DNA of 64,000 bases, taken from NCBI RefSeq assembly GCF_030272615.1, contig NC_081412.1, positions 686,956,583-687,020,582 of the forward strand, written 5' to 3'. The translations under genes and the position numbers were made by a program. Below are positions 21,983 through 33,059 of this stretch, piece by piece. Source of the DNA: Cryptomeria japonica (taxonomy: Eukaryota > Streptophyta > Pinopsida > Cupressales > Cupressaceae). Under the pieces are notes generated by a model that was not told the origin of the DNA, ran no database searches, and worked only from the letters and a program-made list of their open reading frames with translations. Numbering within the stretch: position 1 is the first letter of the stretch; each line of letters starts with the position of its first letter.

Positions 21983-22030
21983 CCTAAGATCTTCAGTCAG
22001 CCCAACCTCTTGGATTCTATCCTGAACATC

Positions 22031-22476
22031 CTATATTTCAGCTTTGACTTGAATTTTGCTCTTGAATATGTCCCCAAAAATCTCTTTGTTCCAGGTTTTA
22101 ATTTTAACTTTTAGAATGTTGAGCTTTTTGGCAATTCTGAATAGAGCCTTACCCTCCACTTTAGAGTTCCACCATTCAGCAATACAAGCTTCCAAAAAAG
22201 GATGGGAGAGCCAAGCTTTTTCAAATGAAAGGGAAGTTTCTCTTGGCCAAAAAAGAATTGGCAATGAAGGAGATAGGGTAATGGTCAAACCCAATTTTGA
22301 TAACAGAAGCAAGGGAGCAGCTATACTTAGAAAACCAATCAGGAGAGATTAAAGATCTATAAAGCTTAACTTGAATCAGATCAACTCCGGTTCTTCTATT
22401 GGTCCAGGTGTAGTTGATACCCTGAAGATCCACATCAATGAGAGCTTGGTCATTAATGAAGTCCATAAGGTCTTGT
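22031..22476 (-). pseudogene. LINE-a endonuclease C-terminus and linker
   Basis: The minus frame starts at the truncated 5' end with DVDLQGINYTWTNRR and GFDHYPISFI, the end of an APE-type endonuclease (the usual SDHxPI reads FDHYPI). It is followed by a short stop-containing linker to RT. Its abrupt start at 22476 marks 5' truncation. Confidence 0.75.
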
Positions 22477-22866
22477 AATGTTTATTATGTTGAAGGTTTG
22501 AAGCATAATCTTTTGAGTGTTGGTCAATTAGTTGAAAAGGGATTTCAATTACAATTCAAGATATGGACACTTATCTAATCAATGTAGAAACAAACCGGCA
22601 TAGGATATGGAAAAGTTATTCAGAGGAATAATGTGACTTGTTATGCTTGTAACAAAATTGGACACATTGCAAAATTTTGTAGAAGCAAGACTTCACCGAC
22701 AAATAATAAAGGATCCAGTTTGAAAGGCAAAGAAAAGGTAGATGAGGTGAAGCAAGAATTTTCAAAATAATGGATTAGGAAGAGAGATCAGTATGTTGAT
22801 GAGACTATCTCTACACCAGTAGAAAAGAGTAACCCTCCATCGGTAGGAGATTATTCATCAAACTGA
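22477..22866 (+). pseudogene. Copia protease end joined to element C ORF1 end
   Basis: At 22477-22570 the copia frame broken at 16870 resumes with NVYYVEGLKHNLLSVGQL, matching element B at 29635-29720. After a non-matching stretch, 22623-22700 encodes CYACNKIGHIAKFC, which matches the fourth zinc knuckle of element A ORF1 (CYHCNKLGHIARFC), and ends with a TGA at 22864-22866. So a copia gag-protease is joined to the ORF1 end of a pol-less element near 22570-22620. The joint could be a template switch or a deletion; the first three knuckles and the coiled coil are absent. Confidence 0.7.
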
Positions 22867-23168
22867 GAAGTAACCCTTTAGGGTTATTGTAGCAAATTGA
22901 ATATCTTGTAGATTACCCTCAGTCGATGGTGAGAAGATAGATTTCTTCTTTACCGGCAGATGTGTTAAGTTTTCACTTAATTGACAAGCATTTAATGTGG
23001 TTGGTAAGAGAAAAGTCATTATAAATCATCGGATTTCCCTCATTTTTTATTCACCGAGCATTCAAATTAGCAGAGAGTGTGAAAAAGAGAAAAGGCATTC
23101 AAAGTGAAGGTGTGAAGTGATCTTTTCAAGCATTCAGAATACTTTAAGGCAGCTAAAGGTATTTTTCA
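22867..23168 (+). promoter_or_regulatory. Spacer between ORF1 and ORF2 of element C, promoter-like
   Basis: This 302-bp non-coding spacer contains CATTATAAATCATCGG (TATA-like, about 23008-23023) about 150 bp before the ORF2 ATG, then an A/G-rich leader and AAAGGTATTTTTC directly before the start. It matches the position and parts of the sequence of the element A spacer (5947-6396). Confidence 0.4.
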
Positions 23169-26100
23169 ATGGCTTCTTCTTCTGCTCCCGAGTTTATTGT
23201 GAACCCTACTATTGTGGAAAACGTAAAACGCCCTAGGCCCGTGTTTAAAATAATTCCCGAAGTAGCTAAGCAAGATGATTCCATAGGAGCATTTTCAAAA
23301 ATTCCTAAAGGTGTAGCTTATGCTAAAGACTCCAGGATTTATATTCATTGCAACATTGAAGAACTAGGTTCTGAATATTTGATAAAAAATGTTTACCAAT
23401 GTAATTTGTGATGAACATGGCATGGTTAAACCCGAGCACAAGATTATAGAAACTCTAGGTTTTGTGGAAATACTGAACATTCCCCAATTTACAGAAGAAG
23501 TGGTGAGAATTGTCCTAAGTAGAGCTCATGGAGAATTTCTATAGTTGGATTATGTTTGCAAAATTACCCGACAAGCAATTAGGGCAGTAACTGGTTTACC
23601 CTCAACTGGTAGCAGACCTGACAAAACAAAGAAAGTTCCTAAAAAAAAAGTGATGACCCTAACTGGAGCAACATCTGATAGTAGATCACTAAGAGTGAAT
23701 GATATCAAAGACATCAATGTGAGATTCATAAGTATGGTACTAGGTTACAAGACTACACATGCAAACAGGCTTAATTTAGTTTCTAGTGTTTGCATTAACA
23801 GTGCTTATGAGATGGTTAACAACAATACAATGATAGATGTGTGTGAATGGATGAAAGATGAGCTCATAAATAATTTGAAAAATATTAAAGGAGATAAGAA
23901 AGGGACATTTCGCTTTGGTAATCTTTTGGTATGCTTAATGTTGTATTTTACTAAGGAAATCCCCGGTACAGGACCGAAAGACTTTGGATATGACATACTG
24001 ATAGGAAAACAATTACAGGAATATTTTACCAGCATGGGAACTACAAAGGACAATAACATAACTGAATACTTTAAAGCTTTTCAAGCTAAAATGAAAACTA
24101 GATAAAGACTACCGCAGAGTGTAGTGGACAAATATGACAAAGAAATCTATTTTGTTATCAAGAAGGATGAGACATGGATGGAAGTTGTACTCCCTAGGAC
24201 TGTATGGGTAACTGAAATGGGATATGAGATAGATCTCAACATTATTGAGACTTATGCAAAAGCTTTGTTAGATGCACCCAGAGAACCAACAAAACAAGTT
24301 TTTGGCAATGCAAAAACTATTAAAAGTGATGTGAAAACATTGAAGCAAAGGAAGAGAAGAGAAAAATACATTAGAGATGCTTCGAAGAAGGCATAGGAAA
24401 TCAAAGAAGGTCTAGTGAGTTGGAAGGACTACAACCATAGGCACACATTTCACAGGTTGCCACATCTTCTGGAACCGATAGTGACAAGGCAGCACAGTTT
24501 AAGAGAGTTGAGAGGAAGAGAAAACCTTCATCGGTACCCTCTCCTTCACCCAAAAGAACAAGGACTTTAAGGAAGAAACAACAGGCAGTAAGGGGGCCTC
24601 CAAAGAAACTAACTCTTAAGAAGAAACAAAAACCGGTCACTCCTTCACTGGATGCCTTACTAAATGAAATAATTGATGATGGCAATTTGGCTAATGTGAG
24701 TAAATTGTATAACACATTCAATGATTCAGATAAGGAAAGCATTGAGAACAGTATTATCTTATACTTGGACATATATAAGAAAGTCTTAATTGAAGTTGTG
24801 GATGATTTACCAAGTGAACTGTATAGAAGAATGGATGCAAAAAGGATTGCAGTGATGGAATTGGATAAGAAACTAAAAGTTGAAAAACTTCTAGCTGTAC
24901 ATCCGGTAAACTCAAAAGAGGAAATTAATGAACTAATCTCAGAGGCTAACCGATCTGTTTTTTCCAGTGGTCACCGACAAGTAAATTTAATGGAAGGTAG
25001 AGTAAATGAGATTGTAGAGGAGACTGCTGATAAATGGGATATATTCTTTGTGGAGAAGGAAAAACAAGAGGAAATGAACAGGCCAAAGAAAACATTCAAA
25101 GTGTATCAGAAGAATAAGGACAAGGGAAAAGGTAAAGTTGGTGGAATTCCAAACATCAAAATTACTGATAATATGCTGCCACCACCTTTGGATACTGTAC
25201 CGGTGCATACTGATGATACACCGGTTATTGACACTGAAGGTGTCACACATGATGACACTAATCCTGAATCTAAGATACTATTCACCATGAATATGGACAC
25301 TTAGAAAGTGAATATTGTTGTGGACAAGTTCAGTGTAGAGGTTAAGAATGATAATGTTGACAGTGGCAACATAGCTGAGAAACCGATAGAGACTGTTGAG
25401 GTTGAGATCCCAACCCAAACAAAGCAATCATTACAAAGAAAGAAACCATTGGATACTAGGAAGAATACTAAAGGTATAGATGATGGCACAGGGCCACCAG
25501 AGACTGAGATACCGACAATTGAGCATACAGAGAAACCTACTGAGGTTGAGGTACATACTATGACAAAGAAACTGGCAATCACTGAGACACCTAAACAATC
25601 AGACAAACCTTTACTAGTTGAAATGCAAACTCAGACTGATCCACCAGAGGTAAACACAAGCAAAATGGTTACTAATGATGGAAGCATAGAGGAATTAAAG
25701 GTAACTGGTCAAACATCTGGCACTTCATCAAGTGAACTCAAACCTACTAATGTAATAGAGGTACTCCTGGATTAAATCAAAAAGATAATGGATTGCAATG
25801 CTTTGGCCTATAAAGCAATTGATGACACTATACCAATTCTTAAATTGATTAAGGTTTCCTTAGGTAAATTGGACACATTGTCCAAATTTATTGCTGACAA
25901 TGTAATAACGGTTGATAACATGAATGAGAATACCTTCAGGGAGAAATTTGAAAAGGAGAAGGATAAATTCTTTGAAGACATAATAAAGAAGTGCACAGAA
26001 CACGCGAATACACTATTACCAGCACTGAACTCTACAATTTTGGAATACAAAGAGTTGTACAGAGAAACATGCAAACCACACGTTCTGACAGAGGATATAG

Positions 26101-26498
26101 ACAAGGAAATCAGTAAAATTTAGAAATAAATTGAAGACATAGCTGATAACATAATTGGCTCATCCAGCCACATATCAGTTATTGAGCAGGAAATAGCAGG
26201 TTTTGAAGAAAAAATGGAGAAACTTGAGAAAGAAAAAACAAGGATTAAGTCTAATGCCAGAGAGCTTAAATACAAACTTGGTCCTAAGTTGGACAATCTT
26301 ATCTCTTTGAGAAATGACATCACTAAGGCATTACTTCAAGGAGAGTGATCACCGGATGAGCACATGCATCATCTCACCGGCATGATCCAACGGACGGAGG
26401 TAACCATGAATGACAACAAAAGGTTTACGCAGAGTCTTAATTTGGTTTTAGCATATATCTTTTAGATTGTAACCAGCCGATTACAAACTTTGAGGTAA
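23169..26498 (+). pseudogene. ORF2 of element C, accessory protein
   Basis: This is the homologue of element A ORF2, starting ATGGCTTCTTCT. The reading frame changes near 23395 and again between 24390 and 24680. Stops lie at 24103 (TAA) and 25302 (TAG), with further stops from 25773 onward. It shares LTGATSDSRSLRVNDIKD, FRFGNLLVCLMLYF, a KYDKEIYFVIKKDE stretch and the PRxxxxxxxMGYE block with A. It shares the tail CNALAYKAIDDT, NSTILEYKELY and MIQRTEVTMNDNN with C2. The middle is a lysine-rich linker with PSPSPKRTRTLR, then threonine/proline-rich acidic repeats. It ends TAA at 26496-26498. The order globular, basic linker, coiled coil is kept. The product is unrecognised. Confidence 0.75.
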
Positions 26499-26661
26499 AT
26501 TTTTGCACTCATTTGACTATTTTTGACAACCTTTGTCATTGATGTCAAAGGGGGAGTAGTAGAGAGAAAAATGATTATTCAGAGGAGATCATTTGCTCAG
26601 GGGGAGCACATCTTTTTGGATTTTTATCATGAGTATTGCCATCAATGCCAAAGGGGGAGAT
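26499..26661 (+). promoter_or_regulatory. Paired polypurine tracts of element C
   Basis: Tracts lie at 26547-26557 (AAAGGGGGAGT after ATTGATGTC) and 26650-26660 (AAAGGGGGAGA after ATCAATGCC). The second touches the LTR. A further CAGGGGGAGCAC is at 26598-26609. Confidence 0.75.
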
Positions 26662-27462
26662 TGTTGGAATTCTACACTCTTATGAGAATAGTTGATGTTG
26701 TCATTGATGGCAACCAACTGGCAACCAATTGGTATTCATCTGGTAAGCCACCGATAGTTATCGACACCAGCAACTAACTTCTACATACACCGGCAGCGGC
26801 AACAATGCATACCGACACCCCAGCCAACAGGATATAAACTTTTGTTTATTGTATTTTATTGTAATTACCTTTTGTAAAGATGACGTGGAATATTGTAAAA
26901 GACTCATATATATGTATGAGATCTTATAGGCCATTTTAGAGAAGTAAGGATGCATGGAGAGAATGTATGGATAATATTTTTGTATAAGGAGATATAGTTG
27001 ACAGCGAAGGTTTTGGTAATAGACTGATCTTAAACCGGTACTGAACCAGGCATAGTTGATGCTGATTTGAAGTAGTACATTGTATTGGATTTCATCATCC
27101 ACTTTTGTAGTCAGTGTGACTCTTATTGAGTAGTGAGCTCTAGGCACTTGGCCTTCCTGCATGTGCAGGCCCCTCATTGTAAGTAATATTTATTCATTGG
27201 CTAGTGAGTGAATATTGTGGGTCACAAATCCCATCGGGATTTTTCCCACACTGGGTTTCCTCTTTAAATATCTTGTGTTATGGTGTGTTTTCTATGTTGT
27301 CTCTATTGTTCTTGTTTACTGCATTAATTCTTATTTACTAGTACACTATTTTGGGATGCAAAGTTCTTAATAAGTTTAAATATTTTGTTCATAGGTTAGA
27401 TAGTGATTCACCCCCCCCCCCCCCCGCTTTTAGTGTCTTTAGGACTGTCATTGATTCTAACA
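26662..27462 (+). mobile_element. 3' LTR of element C
   Basis: The LTR is 801 bp, from TGTTGGAATTCTACACTC to GATTCTAACA. A C-tract of about 17 bases is at 27410-27425. It is homologous to the C2 LTR at 1825-2680. The next base starts antisense copia B RT. No 5' LTR of this copy is present. Confidence 0.87.
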
Positions 27463-28350
27463 AAGACCTCCAATCATAGATTTGTATCTTGTAGGATTTA
27501 CCGGTGCAGAAACACCTTTTCTTGTCAATTTCTCAATTGTAACCATAGGAGTGCTCACCAGTTTAGAATCTCCCATAACAAATTTCTTCAACAATTCCTT
27601 AGCATATTTAGTTTGACAGATGAAAATACCTTTGTTAGTCTAAGTAATCTGCAAACCTAAGAAAAAATTTTATCTCGCCAATCATAGACATATCAAATTC
27701 TTTCTTCGTATTTTTAAAAAATTCTATACATAACTTATCTTCACCTCCAAAAATAATGTCATCAACAAATAATTTAATAATCATTATATCATCATCAATG
27801 ATCTTATAATATAATTTACCATTAGTAGTACCCTTAGTAAAACCAAGCTTCAAAAGATATTTATCCAACCTTCCATACCAGGCTCTAGGTGCTTGTTTCA
27901 ATCCATATAATGCTTTCCTTAACTTGCAAACCATATTTGTATCATCTAATAGAGAAAAACCATCAGGTTTCTCAATATAAACTTCATCATCAAGATCCCC
28001 ATTCAAAAATGCACATTTAACATCCATCTAGTAAACCTTGAAGTTTTTATAAGCAGCATAGGCAAGAAATTATCTTACAGCTTCAATCCTAGCTACAGGT
28101 GCAAAAGTCTCTCCATAATCAATTCTTTCCTTCTAAGAATATCCTTTACAAACCAATCTAGCCTTATTCCTTATAACTTGACCATCCTCATTCAATTTAT
28201 TCCTAAAAACCCATTTAGTTCCAATAACATTTTTATTTTTAGGCTGGGGAACCAAGGTCCATGTGTTATTTTTCTCAATCTGATCTAATTCTTCTTCCAT
28301 ATCTTTCAACCAATGTTCACCTTTACATGCCTCAATTACTGATACTAGTT
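27463..28350 (-). pseudogene. Copia B reverse transcriptase
   Basis: The minus-strand copia RT shows GTKWVFRNKLNEDGQV (about 28190-28240), MDVKCAFLNGDLDDEVYIEKP, ALYGLKQAPRAWYGRLDKYL, LFVDDIIFGGEDKLC (catalytic FVDD intact) and SMIGEIKFFLR. After a frame break near 27635 it reads to SMIGGL at 27463. The C-terminal part and RNase H continue at 11880. Relative to E the protein is shorter by a few residues at the frame break. It is also broken by stops near 28028 and 28130. Mapped by motif; not functional. Confidence 0.88.
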
Positions 28351-28354
28351 CAAC

Positions 28355-29604
28355 TTATGAAATTAAGCATACCTTATTAGTTTTCGGTCTTCTTCTTGTC
28401 ATCACTCCATTGCTCTTATCCCCAATGATTAAATCTTTTGAATGATTCAATCTCACATACCTAGGAGTCTTCTGACTTAATGTTCCTCTTCCATGTTCTC
28501 CAATTACTATAGAATTCTTTGATATTGTCGAAGTAACTAGTTCAACTCTCTGTTCTAATAAAGGTGCTACCAATTTAGATATAATCATTTCCACTGTCGG
28601 TTCCTTCTCATAAACTCCGATTTGACTTTTGTTCATCTCATCTACTTTGACATTAGCACTCTCCACAATTCTCTGCAATCTCTTGTTATAATATCTATAT
28701 GCTTTTCTCTCATTAGAATAACCAAGAAATATGCCTTCATCACATCTAGGATCAAATTTTCCAATAATATCATCTCTCCTGATATAACATTTACTACCAA
28801 AAATTCCGAAATACTTAATTGTAGGTGTATTGCCAAACCATAATTCATAAGGTGTCTTATCAATTTCTCCTTTGATATGTACTCTGTTGAATGTATAAAC
28901 CATTGTAATCACTACTTCTCTCCAGTAGATATGAGGTAGACTAGATTCCATCATCATTTTTCTAGAAACATCCAAGATAGTTATGTTCTTCCTTTCCACA
29001 ACTCCATTCTCCTGAGGTGTTTGGGGAGCAGAAAATTGTCTTCTTATACCATGCTTGTCACAAAAGTTATTAAACTCACCGGATGTGAATTCACCACCAT
29101 GATCTGATATCAAACATTTAATCATCAATCATGTCTCAGTTTCCACTTTAGCCTTTAAGATTTTAAACTTTTCAAATGCTTCATAGTTTTCTCTTAGAAA
29201 AGTAACCCGCATCATTCTAGAATAATCGTCAATGATTAGCATGAAATATCTATCACCTTGAAAACTTTTAACTCTAGCAGGGCCACATAAATTAGTATGA
29301 ATAAGATCAAGAACATCATTTGATTTATCTTGTATACTCCTAAAAGAGGTTCTGACCTGTTTACCCATTTGACATTCTTTACATACCGATTATAGGGCTT
29401 CATAATCTTAGGTATATCCCTAACTGCCTTAGTTGAACCAATCTTCACAATGCAATTCATATGACACAGCCTTTTATGCCATAGCCAACTCTCATCAATC
29501 TGTGTAATCAAACATGTCTTCTCACCAAAGTTCAAATGAAATATATTACCTTTTTTCGGTGTACCGGTTACAATCTCCAAGCCAGATTTGTTAATGATTT
29601 TCAT
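28355..29604 (-). pseudogene. Copia B integrase
   Basis: The minus-strand order is the pre-integrase zinc region (LWHKRLCHMN near 29460, then CQMGKQ-like end), then LIHTNLCGPARVKSF (first catalytic Asp is Asn), YFMLIIDDYSR, CLISDHGGEFTSGEF (second Asp present), PQTPQENGVVERKN (Glu present), and the C-terminal FGSKCYI and DEGIFLGYSNERKAYR. It is interrupted by a stop at about 29129 and a frame change near 29300. The domain content is that of a complete copia integrase. Confidence 0.88.
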
Positions 29605-31034
29605 TTCCCATCTTTGAACAGTAATTGAAATCCCTTATCTAATAAATGACCTACACTCAAAAGATTATGCTTCAAACCTTCAACATAATAAACATTATCA
29701 GTATTGTTCTTACCATCCAGTGATATAGTTCCTTTTTCTTTGATCATACATGCATTGTCATCTCCAAATCTAACCAGACCACCATCAAATTCTTGCAAAG
29801 ATAGAAACTTCTCTTTATCTCTAGTCATATGATGTCAACAATTGTTTTCAATTGCCCATTCATCCTTGTCTTCAATTTTAGCAACAAGTGCCTTCTCTTC
29901 AGTTATATTCTCTTTTAGTGCCAGATCATCTTCCTTGATAGCCAGGAATACCCATTCCTTCCCATTGTCGGTTCTACTAGTAGAGTCTTTTGTCGGTTCA
30001 TCATTTGAATCAGTAATGCCTTCCTCATCCACTATGTAGCATGATTTGTCTCTATTTTTCTTGCATTTATACTTGTTTTGATATCCAGGGTTAGGCTTAA
30101 ATGATCTTCTAACTCTTTCTTCAAATCTTGAATTCCTTTCAGGACATCTAGATGCAAAATGACCAATCTTATTACATGCAAAACATTTAAAAGGTATTTT
30201 TCCTTCATACTTACTTCCTACCAGTCCTTTAGGTACTCTTCTAGAAAATAGTGCTTCAAGTTTCTCAAACTCATCATCTTCTCTCTTCATATCTTCCAAT
30301 TCCTTTGCATATAAAGCTTTCCAGTCTTGCTTACCGGTCGTATATGTAGATGCATGAAAAGAAGGTTCAGACTTCACAGATCTAGAAGGTCCAAATTCTT
30401 CAAGCTCAAAAGCAGATAGTTTCCCAACCAAAGTATCTCTATTGACAGATGTATTATCCATTGTTCTCAACTCATTAATATCAATAGCCTTTATTTTTTA
30501 AGCTGGTGGTAGGGCTCTCAGGACTTTAGAAACAATTTCATCTTCGCTCAGAGCTCCACCACAACATTGAACTCCCATAACAATCTCATTTACCCTTTCC
30601 ATGAATGCAGTAATCCTTTCATCTTCTTCCATCTTCAAGTTTTCATATCTCACCCAGTAACCATCAATTTTAACAATTTTCACTGTAAGGTCACCTTCAC
30701 TAAGAATCTCCAACTTATCCAATATAGCCTTTCCAGATGATTTGTCAGTTAATCCAATTATTTGTTGATTAGAAAGTGCACACAAGAGGGCTTCTCTTTC
30801 TCTACAATCATTCTCAAGCTCCTTGTCCAAGTTTACCAGAGGAGGATTTCCAGATCCCGGATTATAGGGTGTGACACTATTTTGTGTGATCTCCCAAATC
30901 TCCTTGCCAAGGCATCTCATATGAGTCTCCATCTAAATCTTCCATACTGTGTAATTTGTTCCATCAAGCCTTGGAATATCCCTTTGAAAGATAGCTCCAG
31001 AAGAGCTAGATGAACTTGAACTGTTAGTCGACAT
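29605..31034 (-). pseudogene. Copia B gag and protease
   Basis: The start is an ATG at 31034-31032, 45 bp after the primer site. The N-terminal gag reads through RLDGTNYTVWKI, a stop, METHMRCLGKEIWEI, and helical capsid-type sequence to LRALPPA, with a stop at about 30498. INELRTMDNTS and KLSAFELEEFGPS follow, then the zinc knuckle CFACNKIGHFASRC (about 30150-30190). The protease site that should read DSGCSHHM reads ENNC, a stop, then HHM, so the catalytic Asp is lost. NVYYVEGLKHNLLSVGHL ends the region. It is the reference for the gag core that the pol-less ORF1 lacks. Confidence 0.88.
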
Positions 31035-31078
31035 AGGATCTTCCTCAAGTGGTTAAGCTTTTTGTAGATAGGACCAAA

Positions 31079-31090
31079 GCTCTGATACCA
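31079..31090 (-). promoter_or_regulatory. Primer binding site of copia B
   Basis: On minus this reads TGGTATCAGAGC, two bases after the LTR end, an exact match to the plant copia initiator-methionine tRNA site. Confidence 0.92.
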
Positions 31091-31092
31091 AT

Positions 31093-32286
31093 TGTTAGAC
31101 AGTTCAAATAACCAGAAGACAAGTGAGAGGGGGGTGAATTAGTTGTCATAGATTACCGAAACCATTGGCAATTTAATCTTTAATACCGGAACCCAAAACA
31201 TTAATACCAGAATAGCAAATAAACCAATTAAGCATCACATAATAAATACCATCCACCTGACACCAATATTTGTACGTGTAAAACCCAGTAAAGGGAAAAT
31301 CCATGGTGGGAAGCCTACCCACAGTCAGATAATACTTTTGCAGTAAGTATGTGATTTACAATGAAGGGGCCTGCACTTGCAGGAAGGCCAACAGCCTAGA
31401 GCACACTACTCATCACAAAAGGAGCCTCAGTCACTATATGAAAACCCAGACTACAATCTAGAGAAGTGTTGAACTACAAAAGATAGCATCTCCTATGTCT
31501 GAGTACAGTTCTGGTTAAGCTCAATATCGAAGGACTAAATCCTCTTACATAAACCCAATTTGATCTCCAATGATCGACCAACTCCTTTTCCTGAATGATA
31601 TTACATTATTCGCACATTACATTCCTTGACCATGACCTCTAACAATAACCATGATGATCTATAATGAGATCTTACATATATATATACAAACCCTCAACCA
31701 TAAACAATCAAGTCAGCCACCAGACAATAAACCAATTACATAATTACAAACCATGTTGGTCTTAGACCAAACAAATAATATCAACACATAAGACGTCTCA
31801 AAAATACATTAATAGGTACTATCCACACGTTACATTAAAGTCGGTCCATAACCTAGATCAATCGGGACCAAGTATAGGTCCACACGACACAACAATGATC
31901 TTTATTTGCCAAATCTCAAACATGATCAACAAAAGCATCCTGAAACTCCACCAAAAGCTACACCAACACCACCTATGCAATTCATTAAAGATCTCCACCA
32001 AAAGCTTTGCCGGTGAAACCCTCGCCGGAACCAGAAAACCAATCTTCTAAGCAAGCAGGATATCAACCTTTTACCAGACTAAAACCAACTAACCAAATAT
32101 GAGTATAAGTATCATGAACAAGCTGATTTCATCACCAGACTATACCAGAGCCTACCAGATCATGCTGGATGCAAGTTAACCAAATACCACTCAACCTACC
32201 AGGACTAGAAGGGTGTCGATAAAGCATCCAAATAGCTAGTGTTGGCATCAATGCAACACATAATCAATTCCACCTGATGGCTAACA
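31093..32286 (-). mobile_element. 5' LTR of copia B
   Basis: The LTR is 1194 bp on minus, from TGTTAGCCATCAGGTGGAAT at 32286 to ACTGTCTAACA at 31093. The C-tract is GGGGGGTGAATTAG on plus at about 31129-31142. It is homologous to the solo LTR at 59618-61271 but without that copy's 424-bp duplication. Confidence 0.9.
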
Positions 32287-33059
32287 ATAGAAACCCATAT
32301 CAGATTTCCAACCCTGGTTCGATGTAGATATCCTCAAACAGGCAGACCAAATAAGAAAGGGAAAGAGAAAATGAGGTTGCAAACCAAATGCCTCAACTAG
32401 CACCAAGCACATGCAAAAGGATGCATCTTCCTCCACATCGCCATCTTCTTCATACTCATCACCGTGTTTTGCATCCTCGCCTAGATCTCCTCCTCCTCCT
32501 TCTCTCCCCCCAAAACCCTCGCTCTCGCTCTTCCTCTCACCTCCATCATTTGAAAATGAAAAAATTGAGTAAAAAATTGAGTAAAAACTTGTATGGTTGG
32601 AACCAAGGATGTAGGCTCTACAAACAAGAAGCCCCATCATTTCTCCAAGGTTCTCCACATGGACAAACATGCTCCTTTGTTAACACAATAGAGACGAACC
32701 CACGAGGTTTGAACCTAGGGTGTAGGCACTACAGGCAAGAGGTCCCACCATTTCACCAAAGGGTCATCCCCACACATTCTACAATTGTAATTCATCTTGT
32801 AATTCTATATTTTTGTTTTTAAGTAATATAGCTTTCTTTCATGTAGCTCCCATTTATGGAAGGTGTTATTGTTTTCCATTTGATCTTGCAAGCTTGTGTT
32901 GCAAAATTCTACATGGTATCAAAGCTCAATATTTACTTCAACATGGTATTAGAGTTTTTAAAATTCAACAAGGATCTCCACCCTTTCACAAGTTAAAAAG
33001 ACAAATATAATAGAATATTAGTTGAACAATATAGTCAAACTACAACAAGATAACAATAA
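32287..33059. other. Flank of copia B, no gene; possible LTR end with primer-like site
   Basis: No convincing coding sequence. Two diverged copies of a 45-bp block (about 32610-32655 and 32710-32757: GTAGGC.CTACA..CAAGA.G.CCCA.CATTTC) lie about 100 bp apart. At 32913-32924 TGGTATCAAAGC follows TTCTACA, the layout of an LTR end plus iMet primer site. It could be a small unclassified copia or TRIM-like element, but no partner LTR is seen. Confidence 0.35.

Larger units (their letters stand above)
16871..22476 (-). mobile_element. LINE-a, 5'-truncated, with extra ORF3
   Basis: This is a 5.6-kb non-LTR retrotransposon on minus, inserted in the copia protease at the NVYY codons. The repeats AACGTTTATT (16861-16870) and AATGTTTATT (22477-22486) flank it and act as a 10-bp target duplication with one mismatch. 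The 5' end falls inside the endonuclease domain, typical of incomplete target-primed reverse transcription. The 3' end is a short A-rich tail (AATAAAAAATAA on minus) after a 3' UTR with a GGGGCCCCTTCAAAAC block. The order is endonuclease remnant, RT, zinc-finger domain, RNase H, overlapping ORF3, 3' UTR. Confidence 0.88.
11883..27462. mobile_element. Composite insertion in copia B (two 3' halves in inverted order)
   Basis: Both outer edges are the 3' ends of LTRs: TGCTAGGACC at 11883 (E LTR on minus) and GATTCTAACA ending at 27462 (C LTR on plus). The flanks are AAGGT (11878-11882) and AAGAC (27463-27467), and the interrupted B reading frame is otherwise contiguous. The block therefore behaves as one insertion, although its two halves belong to different elements in opposite orientation. 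Solo LTR D and a LINE were added later. Confidence 0.55.
2681..32286 (-). mobile_element. Copia element B, the split backbone of the left half
   Basis: This is a full-length but fragmented Ty1/copia (Sirevirus-like) element read right to left. The order is 5' LTR 31093-32286, primer site 31079-31090, gag and protease 29605-31034, integrase 28355-29604, RT 27463-28350, RNase H 11252-11882, purine tracts 3089-3310 and 3' LTR 2681-3088. The pieces rejoin without loss: the frame left at 11880 resumes at 27463, and the 3' non-coding region left at 3475 resumes at 11252. Removing the insertions leaves about 4.65 kb of internal sequence plus two LTRs of about 1.2 kb, a normal copia size. It must be the oldest layer of this half. 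Confidence 0.85.

Noticed and set aside
23805-24059. Minus-strand frame within element C ORF2
   Set aside because: Shadow of the plus-strand ORF2, which is supported by homology to element A.
32281-32822. Pro/His/Leu-rich ORF and a minus-strand counterpart
   Set aside because: Low-complexity CTC/TCC stretch, no homologous domain recognised, overlapping frames on both strands.
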